A stretch of DNA of 64,000 bases from Lachnospiraceae bacterium (GTDB lineage: Bacteria > Bacillota > Clostridia > Lachnospirales > Lachnospiraceae). A model generated the notes under the pieces. The model saw only the letters and a program-made list of their open reading frames with translations. It searched no databases and was not told the origin of the DNA. A program made the translations under genes and the position numbers. The stretch covers positions 62,001-126,000 of the forward strand of contig VSNM01000003.1 of the NCBI GenBank assembly GCA_009774245.1. The letters run 5' to 3'. This document shows positions 24,956 through 34,594 of the stretch, piece by piece. Each line of letters begins with the position of its first letter. The stretch's first letter is position 1.

Positions 24956-25909
24956 TTAGACACGGTCTACATCAATCGCCTTCTCAAAAGCCTCTATGGA
25001 GGTAGTTCTTGCGGCTAGTTTGTGCCATCTGCTCAGCACAGTAAAGTCCGTCTGGGACATGATCAGATATCTAAGGGAATCTGGTACTTCACCAACGTCT
25101 TCGAGCAGTTCAATAATGTATTCTGCTTTTCCTTCTGCCTTGCTTTCTGCCCTTATACCGCGTTCATAGATTTTAACGTCAAATTCATTCAATAACAAAC
25201 TAAACACCTCGCTTCTCTGTTTTCCTAAAATATCTTTCAGAATATCATTTTCTTCGCAATGTTCCATTGCCAGTTTTATGGATTCTTCATAGGGATATCC
25301 AACATTTAAATTTTGGTTTACTTCGTTGACAAAATACGCGTAATCGTGCAGCCGCTTGCATTTGTTCAGCAGTTTCAGGTTGTGCCCATAATTAATGTTC
25401 AACATTGTGGCAATACATTCGATGGCAGGAGTCTTTTGGGGAGTATTTTCATTGCATTCAAATGCGTCCGAAAGTCTGAGCTCCTGCATATCGGGCTCCT
25501 CGTCCTTTCCATTATAAAATATAATATATCTTGGCATAGGCAGCTTTAAAAGCGTTTTGCCATAAACATTCATCTGATGTTCCTTGATATAGGCTTCATA
25601 AATTCTGGCAAAGTAGATCAGTCCCCGTATCGGCATGTTCGGGTTGTAAGTTGACTGATGTTCATAGAGATTGAGCGTTGCCGATATGATAAAGGACAGA
25701 TCGTTTTTGTATGTCAGGTAGATGCAGTCGTCAAGGGTTGTAATTTTGAGTTCTGCAGTGTCATCATATGTGGTGCCGTTCAATGCATTGTACAGTTCGA
25801 GTAGATCCTGCTTGTTGTCAAAGCATCTCCGAAAAAGTGCATCCTTATATTTTTTGCGGATTTTAAGGCGTCTGAGGAACCGGTTCATTGTCTGTCGTAT
25901 TTTTGTCAT
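24956..25909 (-). CDS. Rpn-like PD-(D/E)XK nuclease/transposase-family protein
   Basis: A 317-residue protein of the YhgA/Rpn-type group. It starts with a helical KKYKDALFRRCFDNKQDLLELYNAL, then has ALNGTTYDDTAELKITTLDD, NDLSFIISATLNLYEHQST (the position of the nuclease strand) and PRYIIFYNGKDEEPD. These blocks match the order in recombination-promoting nuclease proteins, though the exact catalytic D-E-K trio is less clear than in the copy at 60043. An AAAGGAGA site precedes the ATG. It lies alone between the flavoproteins and the helicase. Confidence 0.72.
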   Translation of the reverse strand: MTKIRQTMNRFLRRLKIRKKYKDALFRRCFDNKQDLLELYNALNGTTYDDTAELKITTLDDCIYLTYKNDLSFIISATLNLYEHQSTYNPNMPIRGLIYFARIYEAYIKEHQMNVYGKTLLKLPMPRYIIFYNGKDEEPDMQELRLSDAFECNENTPQKTPAIECIATMLNINYGHNLKLLNKCKRLHDYAYFVNEVNQNLNVGYPYEESIKLAMEHCEENDILKDILGKQRSEVFSLLLNEFDVKIYERGIRAESKAEGKAEYIIELLEDVGEVPDSLRYLIMSQTDFTVLSRWHKLAARTTSIEAFEKAIDVDRV

Positions 25910-26059
25910 GTAGTCTCCTTTATTATAGCAGTCCTGTGTTGCAGATTCAATCGCTCATTTGTTCTTGATAAATATAATTTACAGGATTATATGAAAAAAG
26001 TCAAGGCGGAAATCGAAAATATTTTCGGAACAAATTTTCACATATAAAGTATTATTTAA

Positions 26060-26088
26060 TTTACAGCTACACCAGTCAGTGTTATAAT
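26060..26088 (+). promoter_or_regulatory. Sigma-70-type promoter of the helicase gene
   Basis: TTTACA at 26060-26065 and TATAAT at 26083-26088 are separated by exactly 17 bp, followed by the GAGGAGGAG ribosome site before the ATG at 26114. A 24-base block including the -35 box recurs with two changes at 23684-23707, without the -10 box. Confidence 0.8.
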
Positions 26089-26113
26089 GAATGTAAAGAG
26101 GAGGAGCATCATT

Positions 26114-29100
26114 ATGGCGGATTTATTGGAAAACCTGAATGAAAAGCAGCGGGAGGCGGTGCTCGAGACAGAGGGGTATGTCAGGGTGATCGCGGGGGCT
26201 GGCAGCGGCAAGACAAAGCTTCTCGTGAGCCGTTACGCCTATCTCGTGCAGGAGTACGGCATCGATTCCTTCAACATTCTGTGCGTGACGTTTACCAATA
26301 AGGCGGCGGGCGAGATGAAACACAGGATTCGCGCGCTGATCGGGGGCGAATCTGACATCAGCCTGATCTGCACGTATCATGGTTTCTGCAACCGTCTGCT
26401 GCGGGAGAATCCGGAAAAGCTGTTTTTAAATAAACAGTTTCAGATCATTGACAACCAGCAGCAGAAGGCAATCCTCGGTGAAATCTATCAAAAGTATGAA
26501 TTGAAACTGGACTACGCCAGTTTTGAATCCATTTTACGGCAGATCGGCTATGCCAAGAAAGACGGCGCATATGTGGCAAAGCTGTGCGATCCGCAGCCGT
26601 GTCAGATTTTAACAGAGATCAGGACGCAGGACGATCGCATTGTGGAAGAGTTTCTGCAGAGGCAGAAAGCGACTTATTCACTGGATTTTCACGACCTGAT
26701 CGCGTTTGCAATCTATCTGCTGGAGACGGACTGCGAAGTGCGTGAAAAGTGGCAGAACAGGTTAAATTACATTTTGGTGGACGAATTCCAGGACAGTTCG
26801 TCGGTGGAGATGCGCCTGGTGGATATCCTGTCCGACCAGTACCGCAATCTGATGATCGTGGGCGATCCGGATCAGAATATTTATGAGTGGCGCGGCTCTG
26901 ACGTGAACCTGCTCGTGGAATTTGACAAATACCATGAACCTACCCGGACGATTATTCTGAACCAGAATTACCGTTCCACGCCGCAGATCTTAAAATGCGC
27001 GAACACCCTGATCGAAAAGAATCAGCTGCGCCTGAAAAAAGACCTTTTTACAAAAAATGCCGCCGGTGCGCCGGTCATACACTATCACTCCAAAACTGAT
27101 TTCGAGGAGATGGAGCATGTGATTGAGAATATTAAAAAGCTGCGTGCTGTGCAGGGATTGCGGTATTCCGACTTTGCCATCATATACCGTTCCGGTTTTT
27201 TGTCGCGCGTCGTGGAGAAGAAACTGGTGGAAAAGAATATTCCTTATGAAATTTTTGGCGGAGTCCGTTTTTATCAGAGAATGGAAATCCTGGATATCCT
27301 GGCGTATCTGAAACTGACTGCCTATGATGACGACACCTGTTTCCGCCGTATTGTAAACACGCCGCGCAGGCGGTTTGGACGGGCAAAGATGAATTACCTC
27401 GAGGGGTTGAAGGAACCAGATCAGTCATTATTTGCAACGTTATCGGCGCACCTTGAGGCGAAGGAATTTCAGAACAGCGATGTGGCGTCCTTTGTCCATT
27501 TTATCGACGATATGCGGAAAAATTATCGGGAGAAACGGATCTCCGACATTGTTAATGAAATAACAAGGGAGTCCGGCTATGAAAAGTACATTCGCGAGCT
27601 GGGCGATGAGGAACGTCTGGACAATCTCGCGGAATTTAAGCGAATCGCCAATGAGTTTGAGCGGGAGTTTGGGGAGAACTTAAGTCTCGAGGAGTTTTTG
27701 CAGCAGATTGCGCTTCAGTCGGGGGAGGACAGGGAAGACCAGAAAGACACGGTGAAACTCATGACGATTCATTCCTCAAAGGGACTGGAATTTCCGGTTG
27801 TCTTTATTCTCGGTTTTACGGAGGGCGTGTTTCCATCGGCCAAAACGATCGGGGAGCGGAAAAATCTGGGACTGGAGGAGGAGCGCAGGCTGTGTTATGT
27901 GGCGATCACCAGGGCGCAAAAGTATCTGTTTCTGATGGAATCGGAGGGGACATCACAGAACGGAATGCAAAAGCTGGTCTCCCGTTTTATTGAGGAGATC
28001 GGGGAAAATAATTTTGTGCGGATCGGGCAGATTTCGGAGGATTTACAACAGGAGAGCCGGCGTTATGCGGCGAAGCTGAACTGTGCGTTCCAGACGGAGG
28101 AGGACACTGCCCGCAAGGTCGGGGATACGGTGGAGCACCATATTTTTGGAAAGGGAACGATCGAGGAGATTGATGCGAAAAGGGCGAGTTATCTGATTCG
28201 GTTTGAAAAATTTGCGCAGCCGAGAAGCATCTCGTTTCGCTATTTTGCGCAGGAACATGAGGATATCCGGCAGAAGTATATGGGGCAGGAAGCCGCTGCC
28301 ATTGAAAAGGAGGGGCAGGCGGTTTCGGAAATTTCGGCGGCATTGCCGGAGAATGACAAAGTGTCGGACTCTGCGGGTGAGATTGTCAATGCAGCCAGGA
28401 ATACAAACATAAATATGGACAAAGGAGTAATGTCCAGTGAGGATTGGTTTGGCGCTGATGGCATAGATTGCTGTGATAAAATGCCCTATGTTATTGACGC
28501 AGAGCATTGCGAAAAATTGCACGATGGTGAGAAGTCTGATCCCAGTGGTGTAGAAGGTAATGAAGAGTATAAAGCATTGTCTGACAGTGTTGTGTCTACT
28601 TCTGATGATACGGATTATTATGAAGAATACCAAGATAACGACGAGACTGATACGTGTGCCATTGGTGAAAATGACCTTTTGCTGACAATGCAGCAGAAAG
28701 TTCTCCAGTTAAAGGAAAACAGTCCGAATCTGTGGAAGAAGGACGATGTTCCGCACGATGGCTGGACATGCGTCGGCATAGAAGATCTGGGAGCCCCGGT
28801 TGGCATCTGTGAAATGTGCGGATATCAGATTATCCGGTACGCGCATCATATGGAGCATCCTCAATACCACAGCCTGACAGCAGGGTGCGTCTGTGCAGGG
28901 AAGATGGAAGGGGACATTGAGGCGGCAAAGCGGCGTGAGGCGGAGTACAAAAACAGGGAGTCCAGGCGGGAACATTTCTTCCAAAAGAAGTGGAAGCAAT
29001 CTAAGAAGGGAAATGAATACTTAAAAACAGATGGGCATGTGATCGTGCTCTGCTGTCTGGAAAAGGCGGGTAATAAGTGGAAGTACGCGATTGACAACGA

Positions 29101-29188
29101 GTTTTGCAAGACCTTGTATCCAAACAGGGATAAGGCGGCTGCAGGCGTTTTTGACGCACTTGAAAAAATGCGGGAGGCCAAGAAATAA
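26114..29188 (+). CDS. UvrD/PcrA-type superfamily 1 DNA helicase with extra C-terminal Cys domain
   Basis: A 1024-residue ATP-dependent 3'-5' helicase. Motif I GAGSGKTKLL (about 30), motif Ia TFTNKAAGEMKHRI, motif II VDEFQDSS, motif III GDPDQNIYEWRG, motif IV NYRST, motif V TIHSSKGLEFPVV and motif VI YVAITRAQKYL are all present in order. After residue 750 comes an acidic linker and then an unusual tail (about 885-1010) with CEMCGYQIIRYAHHMEH and AGCVCAGKMEGD, a likely zinc-binding module, followed by KQSKKGNEYLK. The family normally ends near 740, so the tail is an added domain. The promoter is at 26060. Confidence 0.92.
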   Translation: MADLLENLNEKQREAVLETEGYVRVIAGAGSGKTKLLVSRYAYLVQEYGIDSFNILCVTFTNKAAGEMKHRIRALIGGESDISLICTYHGFCNRLLRENPEKLFLNKQFQIIDNQQQKAILGEIYQKYELKLDYASFESILRQIGYAKKDGAYVAKLCDPQPCQILTEIRTQDDRIVEEFLQRQKATYSLDFHDLIAFAIYLLETDCEVREKWQNRLNYILVDEFQDSSSVEMRLVDILSDQYRNLMIVGDPDQNIYEWRGSDVNLLVEFDKYHEPTRTIILNQNYRSTPQILKCANTLIEKNQLRLKKDLFTKNAAGAPVIHYHSKTDFEEMEHVIENIKKLRAVQGLRYSDFAIIYRSGFLSRVVEKKLVEKNIPYEIFGGVRFYQRMEILDILAYLKLTAYDDDTCFRRIVNTPRRRFGRAKMNYLEGLKEPDQSLFATLSAHLEAKEFQNSDVASFVHFIDDMRKNYREKRISDIVNEITRESGYEKYIRELGDEERLDNLAEFKRIANEFEREFGENLSLEEFLQQIALQSGEDREDQKDTVKLMTIHSSKGLEFPVVFILGFTEGVFPSAKTIGERKNLGLEEERRLCYVAITRAQKYLFLMESEGTSQNGMQKLVSRFIEEIGENNFVRIGQISEDLQQESRRYAAKLNCAFQTEEDTARKVGDTVEHHIFGKGTIEEIDAKRASYLIRFEKFAQPRSISFRYFAQEHEDIRQKYMGQEAAAIEKEGQAVSEISAALPENDKVSDSAGEIVNAARNTNINMDKGVMSSEDWFGADGIDCCDKMPYVIDAEHCEKLHDGEKSDPSGVEGNEEYKALSDSVVSTSDDTDYYEEYQDNDETDTCAIGENDLLLTMQQKVLQLKENSPNLWKKDDVPHDGWTCVGIEDLGAPVGICEMCGYQIIRYAHHMEHPQYHSLTAGCVCAGKMEGDIEAAKRREAEYKNRESRREHFFQKKWKQSKKGNEYLKTDGHVIVLCCLEKAGNKWKYAIDNEFCKTLYPNRDKAAAGVFDALEKMREAKK

Positions 29189-29306
29189 TTGTCTGTGGAG
29201 AGAGGCTTTGGAAGGAGGATATTTTGAATAAAGCGGCAGTATTACAGAGCCTATGGAAAATAACAGTCGGGAGTATTCGTGAAGGGGGAGACATTCTGGA
29301 AAGATT

Positions 29307-29777
29307 ATGGGCAATGAAAAGGTGGCAGAGACAGAGCGGCTGCGGATACGCAATTTTCACAGGAGCGACGCCAGTTTGTGCTGGGAGAGCTGGGGACAGG
29401 ACGAATCCCTTGGACAATATATTGCGTCGTATCCGATGACAGATCTCGGGCAAATGGAGGAACTGGTGCGGGGATTTCTCTCCAATGAGGACGCGTGGGT
29501 GATTGAGGATAAGGGCTCTGAAAAGATCGTTGGCTACATCACGGTAGACATACCATACAGGCAACTGGGAGTGGGTGAGATTGGATATGTTATAGGTGAA
29601 AAATACCAGAAACATGGGTACGCATTTGAGGCAATCCATTGCATATTGGCAGAATATTTAATCAATCAGGGACTTTACATGATTGAGGCAAAATGCAATG
29701 AGACCAACCATGCTTCGCTGAAACTATTAGAGAAAGCAGGTTTCCATGTCGACGGCAGACTTAGGGCAGAAGAATGA
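29307..29777 (+). pseudogene. GNAT-family acetyltransferase gene with C-terminal frameshift
   Basis: The frame reads 156 residues of a RimJ/RimL-type acetyltransferase: TERLRIRNFHRSDASLCWESW, EIGYVIGEKYQKHGYAFEA (acetyl-CoA loop) and NHASLKLLEKAGFHVDGRLR, then stops at LRAEE. In the next frame, from about 29768, the sequence continues RMNLPTGERTDLIVASVTQ, the expected C-terminal strand of the family. A single-base indel near 29766-29770 therefore truncates the protein by about 20 residues. It may be inactive or the shift may be a sequencing error. Confidence 0.75.
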
Positions 29778-30018
29778 ATCTGCCTACAGGTGAGAGGACA
29801 GACTTGATCGTGGCATCAGTCACACAGGCGGAGTTTAGGAGCGATACTGTAGAAAAACGCCCGAAGAAATTGAATTGCTCAAACAAAAAATGATATTGAG
29901 ATATGCAGTCTTTAGGATAACTTTAGGCTGCATTTATTTTGTTTTTAAGTCTGTGTCTTATACTGTCAATTGTAAGGAGATTATGAACAACTACATAATA
30001 TACAGAAAGGACCAAAAA

Positions 30019-30696
30019 ATGATCACAATATCCAATCTATCAAAATCGTACAAAGGCAAAAAAGTAGTGGACGACCTGTCATTTTCCATGAAAAAAGGAC
30101 AGCTTTTTGCACTGCTCGGAAGCAATGGCGCGGGGAAGAGCACAACCATTAAAATGATCTTAAACCTTGTAAAAAGCGACAGCGGCAAGATTCAGGTGCC
30201 AGACGGGGAATTGATCGGTTACTCGCCGGAAACACCCTATTTTCCGCCGTTTCTGACAGGGCTGGAAGTGCTGATGTATTATGCGGCATTGCAGAAAGTA
30301 CCCAAAAGTGAGCGAATCGAAAGCGGGAAAAAACTGTTAGAACTGGTAGGACTGGAAAATGACAGGACGAAAATCCGCTTTTATTCCAAAGGAATGCTGC
30401 AGAGACTTGCGCTCGCACAGGCATTGATCGGCGATCCCGCCATACTCATTCTGGACGAACCCTGTGCCGGACTGGACGCCATGGGCAGGATTGAAATGCT
30501 CGGTCTGATCGCGAACCTGAAACGGGCGGGAAAAACAATTTTAATGAATTCTCACATTTTAAATGATATGGAGAAGGTATGCGACGAAGGTGTTATATTA
30601 CAAAAGGGAAAAATAGTGCGGCGTTTTCAGAGAGCGGACCTGGAGGGAGGCATTAGTCTGGAAGAAATCTTTGTCAAAGCGGTTGGGGAGGTGTAA
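30019..30696 (+). CDS. ABC transporter ATP-binding protein
   Basis: A 225-residue ATPase subunit. Walker A is GSNGAGKST (about residue 36), the Q-loop region is GYSPETPYF, the signature is YSKGMLQRLALAQAL (a divergent LSGGQ) and Walker B is ILILDEPCAGLDA. The ATG at 30019 follows AGAAAGGACC; the open frame extends upstream without a ribosome site. It begins a five-gene operon, with the permease starting 1 bp after its stop codon. This resembles bacitracin/lantibiotic or peptide-export type ATPases. Confidence 0.9.
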   Translation: MITISNLSKSYKGKKVVDDLSFSMKKGQLFALLGSNGAGKSTTIKMILNLVKSDSGKIQVPDGELIGYSPETPYFPPFLTGLEVLMYYAALQKVPKSERIESGKKLLELVGLENDRTKIRFYSKGMLQRLALAQALIGDPAILILDEPCAGLDAMGRIEMLGLIANLKRAGKTILMNSHILNDMEKVCDEGVILQKGKIVRRFQRADLEGGISLEEIFVKAVGEV

Positions 30697-30697
30697 A

Positions 30698-31456
30698 ATG
30701 AAAGTGATTATGATAAACGCGTTGAAAGAACGGATTCGCAGAAAAGAGCTGTATGTCGTCATGGTAATTGGTATTTTTATGATTTTGTTCTGTGGCAGCA
30801 ACAGCACCTCGATCACAATAAACGGAGAACCGCTCACAGGGTTTCGCAATATGTTTATGGTCATGCATGTGCTGATTCATGTTGTGGGCTGCATACTGGC
30901 GGTGATACTGAGCATCAACACGATTCCAAGGGAATACGAGCGCCATAACAGCCATCTTGTCTGGGTGCGTGGAATCAGCCAGACAGCGTATCATGGTGGT
31001 CTGGCTGCTGCAAATCTGGCGGCATCTGCGATTGCAGTCGGAATCCTGTATCTGGTGCTTGCGGGGTATGCGGCGGTAAAAGGGTACACCGTTTACGTTC
31101 CCAAAATGATTCCGGCTTATCTGATCGTGGTTGTCAGTGTTTCGCTTGTAAGCCTCTGGGCGAGCGTGCTCAGCATCTGCCTGCCCTCTTTTCTGACAGG
31201 AGTTTTGACAGCAGGGTTTGCGATGGTTGGCATTCTGCATGGATTTCTGGAACTGTTCAGGAGTATCGTCGGCGGGGCCAGCGGATTGTGCATTTCCATT
31301 CTGCTCCGGGTGATACCGGACTTGAACGGTCTGCAGAAACAGGCGTATCACCTGATTATGGGGGAGCATGTGGACGCGCATCTGCTCTGGACAGCGCTGC
31401 TGGCTCTATGGGTGATCGCTACAGGACTGATTGTGTTAAGGAAGAAAGAGGCATGA
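30698..31456 (+). CDS. ABC transporter permease
   Basis: A 252-residue membrane protein with about six hydrophobic segments. The first is at 20-35 (LYVVMVIGIFMILFCG), then FMVMHVLIHVVGCILAVILS, and the last is ALLALWVIATGLIVLRKK. It matches the ABC-2 type permease layout. The ribosome site GGGGAGGTG overlaps the end of the ATPase gene and the ATG follows by 1 bp, so the two are cotranscribed. The pair would export or detect a substrate at the membrane; what it is cannot be told from sequence. Confidence 0.82.
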   Translation: MKVIMINALKERIRRKELYVVMVIGIFMILFCGSNSTSITINGEPLTGFRNMFMVMHVLIHVVGCILAVILSINTIPREYERHNSHLVWVRGISQTAYHGGLAAANLAASAIAVGILYLVLAGYAAVKGYTVYVPKMIPAYLIVVVSVSLVSLWASVLSICLPSFLTGVLTAGFAMVGILHGFLELFRSIVGGASGLCISILLRVIPDLNGLQKQAYHLIMGEHVDAHLLWTALLALWVIATGLIVLRKKEA

Positions 31457-31466
31457 GGTGAATTCG

Positions 31467-32447
31467 ATGAGAATATGGAAAATAATGTATGCGGTGACAG
31501 GCATATTTCTGGCCGCAGGAAGCGTCGCGACGGCGGAACACGGGTTATCCAGTGTCAATAAGGATATTTACCAAAGCGCCCTTGCATTGGACGGAGAAAT
31601 GCAAAAGCTTGGGTTTGACGGCTTCACGCTGCAAGACCGAAAAGTGCGTTTTTATGACGGAGACTGCGACTATGTCGTGGAGACAGATGCCGACAACCAG
31701 ATGGTCGTCACAAAAGAAACAGCACAGCTTGACGTTTTTGCGGGGACGACATTGGAGGTGGACGGGCAGTGGCAGGTACTGCTGCCAACATACGAGCAGT
31801 TTTCGGGAATGTTCGATACATTGGGGACACTGGGCAGTTATCAGCAGGGAATGCAGGAGGGAGCGTTTGATTTCGAGAGAAGCGGATATGATGACCGCAT
31901 GCATGCCGCGACAATCTGGCACGAGGCGTTTCACGCATGGCAGGCTGAGAACTGGCATGAGGGCATGACCACTCTGGCTGCGCAGACGCAGGGTGAGGAT
32001 GAAAATCCGACCGATATCATTGTGAGGGAAGCCGATGCCTCCGAGGAACTCAGAACACTATTTGCCGAGGAAATGGCGCAACTGATGAACGCCTATAATG
32101 CACAGAATCCGGCAGAGAAAAAAGAGTGGGCAGCAAAGGCTCTGGAAACGGCAAACCTGCGGTCAGAAAAGCTTTCTGATGAAGCGAAGGCAACGGAGTA
32201 CTATCTTGAAAATTACGAGGGCAGCGCGCGGTATGTGGAATGTATGGCTTACAGGGAGATGGCAGGCGACGACGCGTGGAGGGAAATCTATCTCAAGGAT
32301 TTCCAATACGCCAATGGCAGCGAGAAATACTATCATATGGGCATGCTTAAATGTGTGCTACTAGATCAACTCGCGGACAACTGGCAGCAGATGTTTTCGG
32401 ATAAGACGGGATTGGACGAGCTGTTGTCAAACCAGGTTGAGTATTAA
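31467..32447 (+). CDS. Secreted HExxH zinc-metallopeptidase-like protein
   Basis: A 326-residue protein with an N-terminal signal/anchor segment (IMYAVTGIFLAAGSVATA). The motif HEAFHAWQAE at about residues 151-160 matches the HExxH zinc site, and Glu residues follow in YEGSARYVECMAYREM (about 255-270), the position of a third ligand in gluzincin-like enzymes. It should act outside the cell or at the membrane surface. It lies between the ABC permease and the response regulator with short gaps. No named peptidase family is assigned. Confidence 0.72.
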   Translation: MRIWKIMYAVTGIFLAAGSVATAEHGLSSVNKDIYQSALALDGEMQKLGFDGFTLQDRKVRFYDGDCDYVVETDADNQMVVTKETAQLDVFAGTTLEVDGQWQVLLPTYEQFSGMFDTLGTLGSYQQGMQEGAFDFERSGYDDRMHAATIWHEAFHAWQAENWHEGMTTLAAQTQGEDENPTDIIVREADASEELRTLFAEEMAQLMNAYNAQNPAEKKEWAAKALETANLRSEKLSDEAKATEYYLENYEGSARYVECMAYREMAGDDAWREIYLKDFQYANGSEKYYHMGMLKCVLLDQLADNWQQMFSDKTGLDELLSNQVEY

Positions 32448-32482
32448 ACAGTTTTACGATTTTAGAACTGCGGAGGACACAT

Positions 32483-33202
32483 ATGGGGGAGAAAAGCATA
32501 GATAAAAAATTTGTGATTCTGGCAGCCGACGACGAAATGGAGCTGCTGGACGCGCTGCAGTTATTTGTGGAGCGGGAGGGCATGGAGCTGATAAAAACCG
32601 ACAACGGCATATCAGCCCTCGCGCTATTTGAGAAACATCAGCCCGATCTGGTTCTGTTGGACGTAATGATGCCTGGGCTGGACGGTTTTGCGCTCTTGAA
32701 GAAAATCCGCGAAACGAGCAGGGTTCCCGCCCTCATGATGACGGCGAGGACAGAGGATTATGACAAGATTCTGGGATTGGGACTGGGCGCGGACGACTAC
32801 ATCACAAAGCCTTACAATCCGCTTGAAGTCGTTGCCCGCATCAAGGCGCAGCTTCGACGGTGTTACGATTATCAGGAGACAGACCGACGGCAAAGCAACG
32901 TTTTAACAGGCTGTGGTCTCGAGCTCAATTTATCAGAGGGCACGCTGAAAAAGGATGGACAGGAGATCAGCCTGACCAAGACGGAATTCAGGATCTTGGA
33001 GCTTTTCATGAAAACGCCGGGGCGCATTTATACAAAACAGCAGATCTTTGACCATTCATGGGACGAGCCGTACATGGAGGACGACAGTACCGTCATGGTG
33101 CACATCAGCAACCTGCGCAACAAGATTGAAAATGATCCCAAAAAGCCTGCGATGATACGAACCATCAAAGGACTGGGATATAAATTTGAGAAAGAGAAAT
33201 AA
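32483..33202 (+). CDS. OmpR/PhoB-family response regulator
   Basis: A 239-residue two-component regulator. The receiver has the acidic pair ADDE near residue 12, the phospho-acceptor LLDVMMPGLDG near 60 and the conserved Lys in ITKPYNP near 113. The C-terminal winged helix contains LTKTEFRILELFMKTPGRIYT and VMVHISNLRNKIE. The start follows GGAGG. The sensor kinase gene begins 6 bp downstream, and the ABC/metallopeptidase genes lie upstream in the same direction, so autoregulation of the operon is likely. Confidence 0.94.
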   Translation: MGEKSIDKKFVILAADDEMELLDALQLFVEREGMELIKTDNGISALALFEKHQPDLVLLDVMMPGLDGFALLKKIRETSRVPALMMTARTEDYDKILGLGLGADDYITKPYNPLEVVARIKAQLRRCYDYQETDRRQSNVLTGCGLELNLSEGTLKKDGQEISLTKTEFRILELFMKTPGRIYTKQQIFDHSWDEPYMEDDSTVMVHISNLRNKIENDPKKPAMIRTIKGLGYKFEKEK

Positions 33203-33208
33203 GGAAAA

Positions 33209-34594
33209 ATGAAAAAGGGCAGTATTTTTCGAAAACTGATCGCAAGTTATTTTGTGTTTGCCGTGTCCGCCATCGTGATCGTAGTGGGCGTATCTGTCAT
33301 ATCAGTTATCCTTGCGGTGGCGAACAGCAATCCGGCTTTTCCGGTACTCTTGACCGATGGCGACGGGAATATACAGGATATTGAGGGCATTCAGCGGCTG
33401 GGCGGCTGGGTGGAGGAACTCGACGAGGATTACCGCGTCCGCAGTATATACGGGGAGAAAAAAACGGAAACCACACAGTACACGCCGGAATTTTTGCTGG
33501 AGTGGACAGACCAGAAATCAGGAAACAGCGCATTTCATCTTTATTGGCAGAAAAAATCACAAGAAGAAGATTCGGGTTATTATCTGATCTACTATCCAAA
33601 GGAAGCGTTTACCATCACCTACAATTTTAACGCGTCGTCGCTTTTGATAATGGCACCGGAAATTGGGAGATGGGCAGGACTTGTGATGTTTGCGCTGCTT
33701 CTTGCGGACATGGTTTGTGTGAGTCTGTATATATCGAGAGTAATCCACAGACCGCTTCAAAACCTGATCAGCGGAATGAAACGGGTGGAACAGGGAGAGG
33801 AGCGCGTGGAACTTTCCATGCAGACAGAGAGGGAGTTTGTGGAGATTCAGAAAGCGTTTAACCGCATGACGGAAAGACTCCAGGAACAGAAGGCGGAAAA
33901 TGAGCGTATGGGCAGAAATCGCCAGAGAATGCTTCTGGAACTTTCCCATGATATCAGGACGCCGATCGCGACGATAAAAAGCTCCGCATTTGCCCTGCAG
34001 GAAGGCATGGTTGCGGAGGAAAATTTAAAACAGTACTATAATACAATTGTATTAAAGGCAGACCGCGTAAACCAGATGTCGGAGGACCTGTTCACTATGC
34101 TCAAGATGGAGAGCGCGGACTATGTCATAGCGTTTCAGAATACGGACATCGCTGAACTTGCAAGACGCGTGTGCGCCGAATATTATGAGGAAATCATAAG
34201 TGCGGGATTTGAGTTTGTCATTGCCATTCCGGAAAACAGCATCTATGTGAACGGGGACGAAAAACTCCTGGCGAGAGTGATCGGAAATCTGCTCACCAAC
34301 GCCAGAAAATACAACCAGACAGGAAGGGAGATTCAGGCGGGCATGATGGAGGAATACGGGGAAGTGAGCCTGTGGGTGCAGGACGACGGAATCCCGATCG
34401 GGGCGGAGCTTAGGGACATGATGTTTGCAGCGTTTGTGCGCGGCGAGAGCACAAGGAGCACCAAGGGCGGTACAGGGCTCGGGCTTGCGATCGCCAAGGC
34501 GGTCGTAGAAAAACACGGGGGAGCGCTGTCCTATCAGGAAGGGCATGGAAACCGGTTTGAGATGCGCATTCCTACAGTTTCTTTCGAAACATAA
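33209..34594 (+). CDS. Membrane sensor histidine kinase
   Basis: A 461-residue kinase. It has a membrane segment at 13-36, an extracytoplasmic sensor of about 110 residues with many charged residues, a second membrane segment near 155-175, a HAMP-like linker with a coiled coil, then the H-box LSHDIRTPIATI (about 248), N-box NLLTNARKYN, G1 VQDDGIPIG and G2 GTGLGLAIAK. It pairs with the regulator just upstream. Its 3' end overlaps the convergent HEPN gene by 23 bp. Confidence 0.93.
   Translation: MKKGSIFRKLIASYFVFAVSAIVIVVGVSVISVILAVANSNPAFPVLLTDGDGNIQDIEGIQRLGGWVEELDEDYRVRSIYGEKKTETTQYTPEFLLEWTDQKSGNSAFHLYWQKKSQEEDSGYYLIYYPKEAFTITYNFNASSLLIMAPEIGRWAGLVMFALLLADMVCVSLYISRVIHRPLQNLISGMKRVEQGEERVELSMQTEREFVEIQKAFNRMTERLQEQKAENERMGRNRQRMLLELSHDIRTPIATIKSSAFALQEGMVAEENLKQYYNTIVLKADRVNQMSEDLFTMLKMESADYVIAFQNTDIAELARRVCAEYYEEIISAGFEFVIAIPENSIYVNGDEKLLARVIGNLLTNARKYNQTGREIQAGMMEEYGEVSLWVQDDGIPIGAELRDMMFAAFVRGESTRSTKGGTGLGLAIAKAVVEKHGGALSYQEGHGNRFEMRIPTVSFET

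Noticed and set aside
29224..29439. 71-codon frame upstream of the GNAT gene
   Set aside because: Overlaps the real GNAT frame and has no family-like sequence.
30674..31381. 235-codon minus-strand frame opposite the ABC permease
   Set aside because: Gln/His/Asn-rich antisense shadow of the membrane protein gene.
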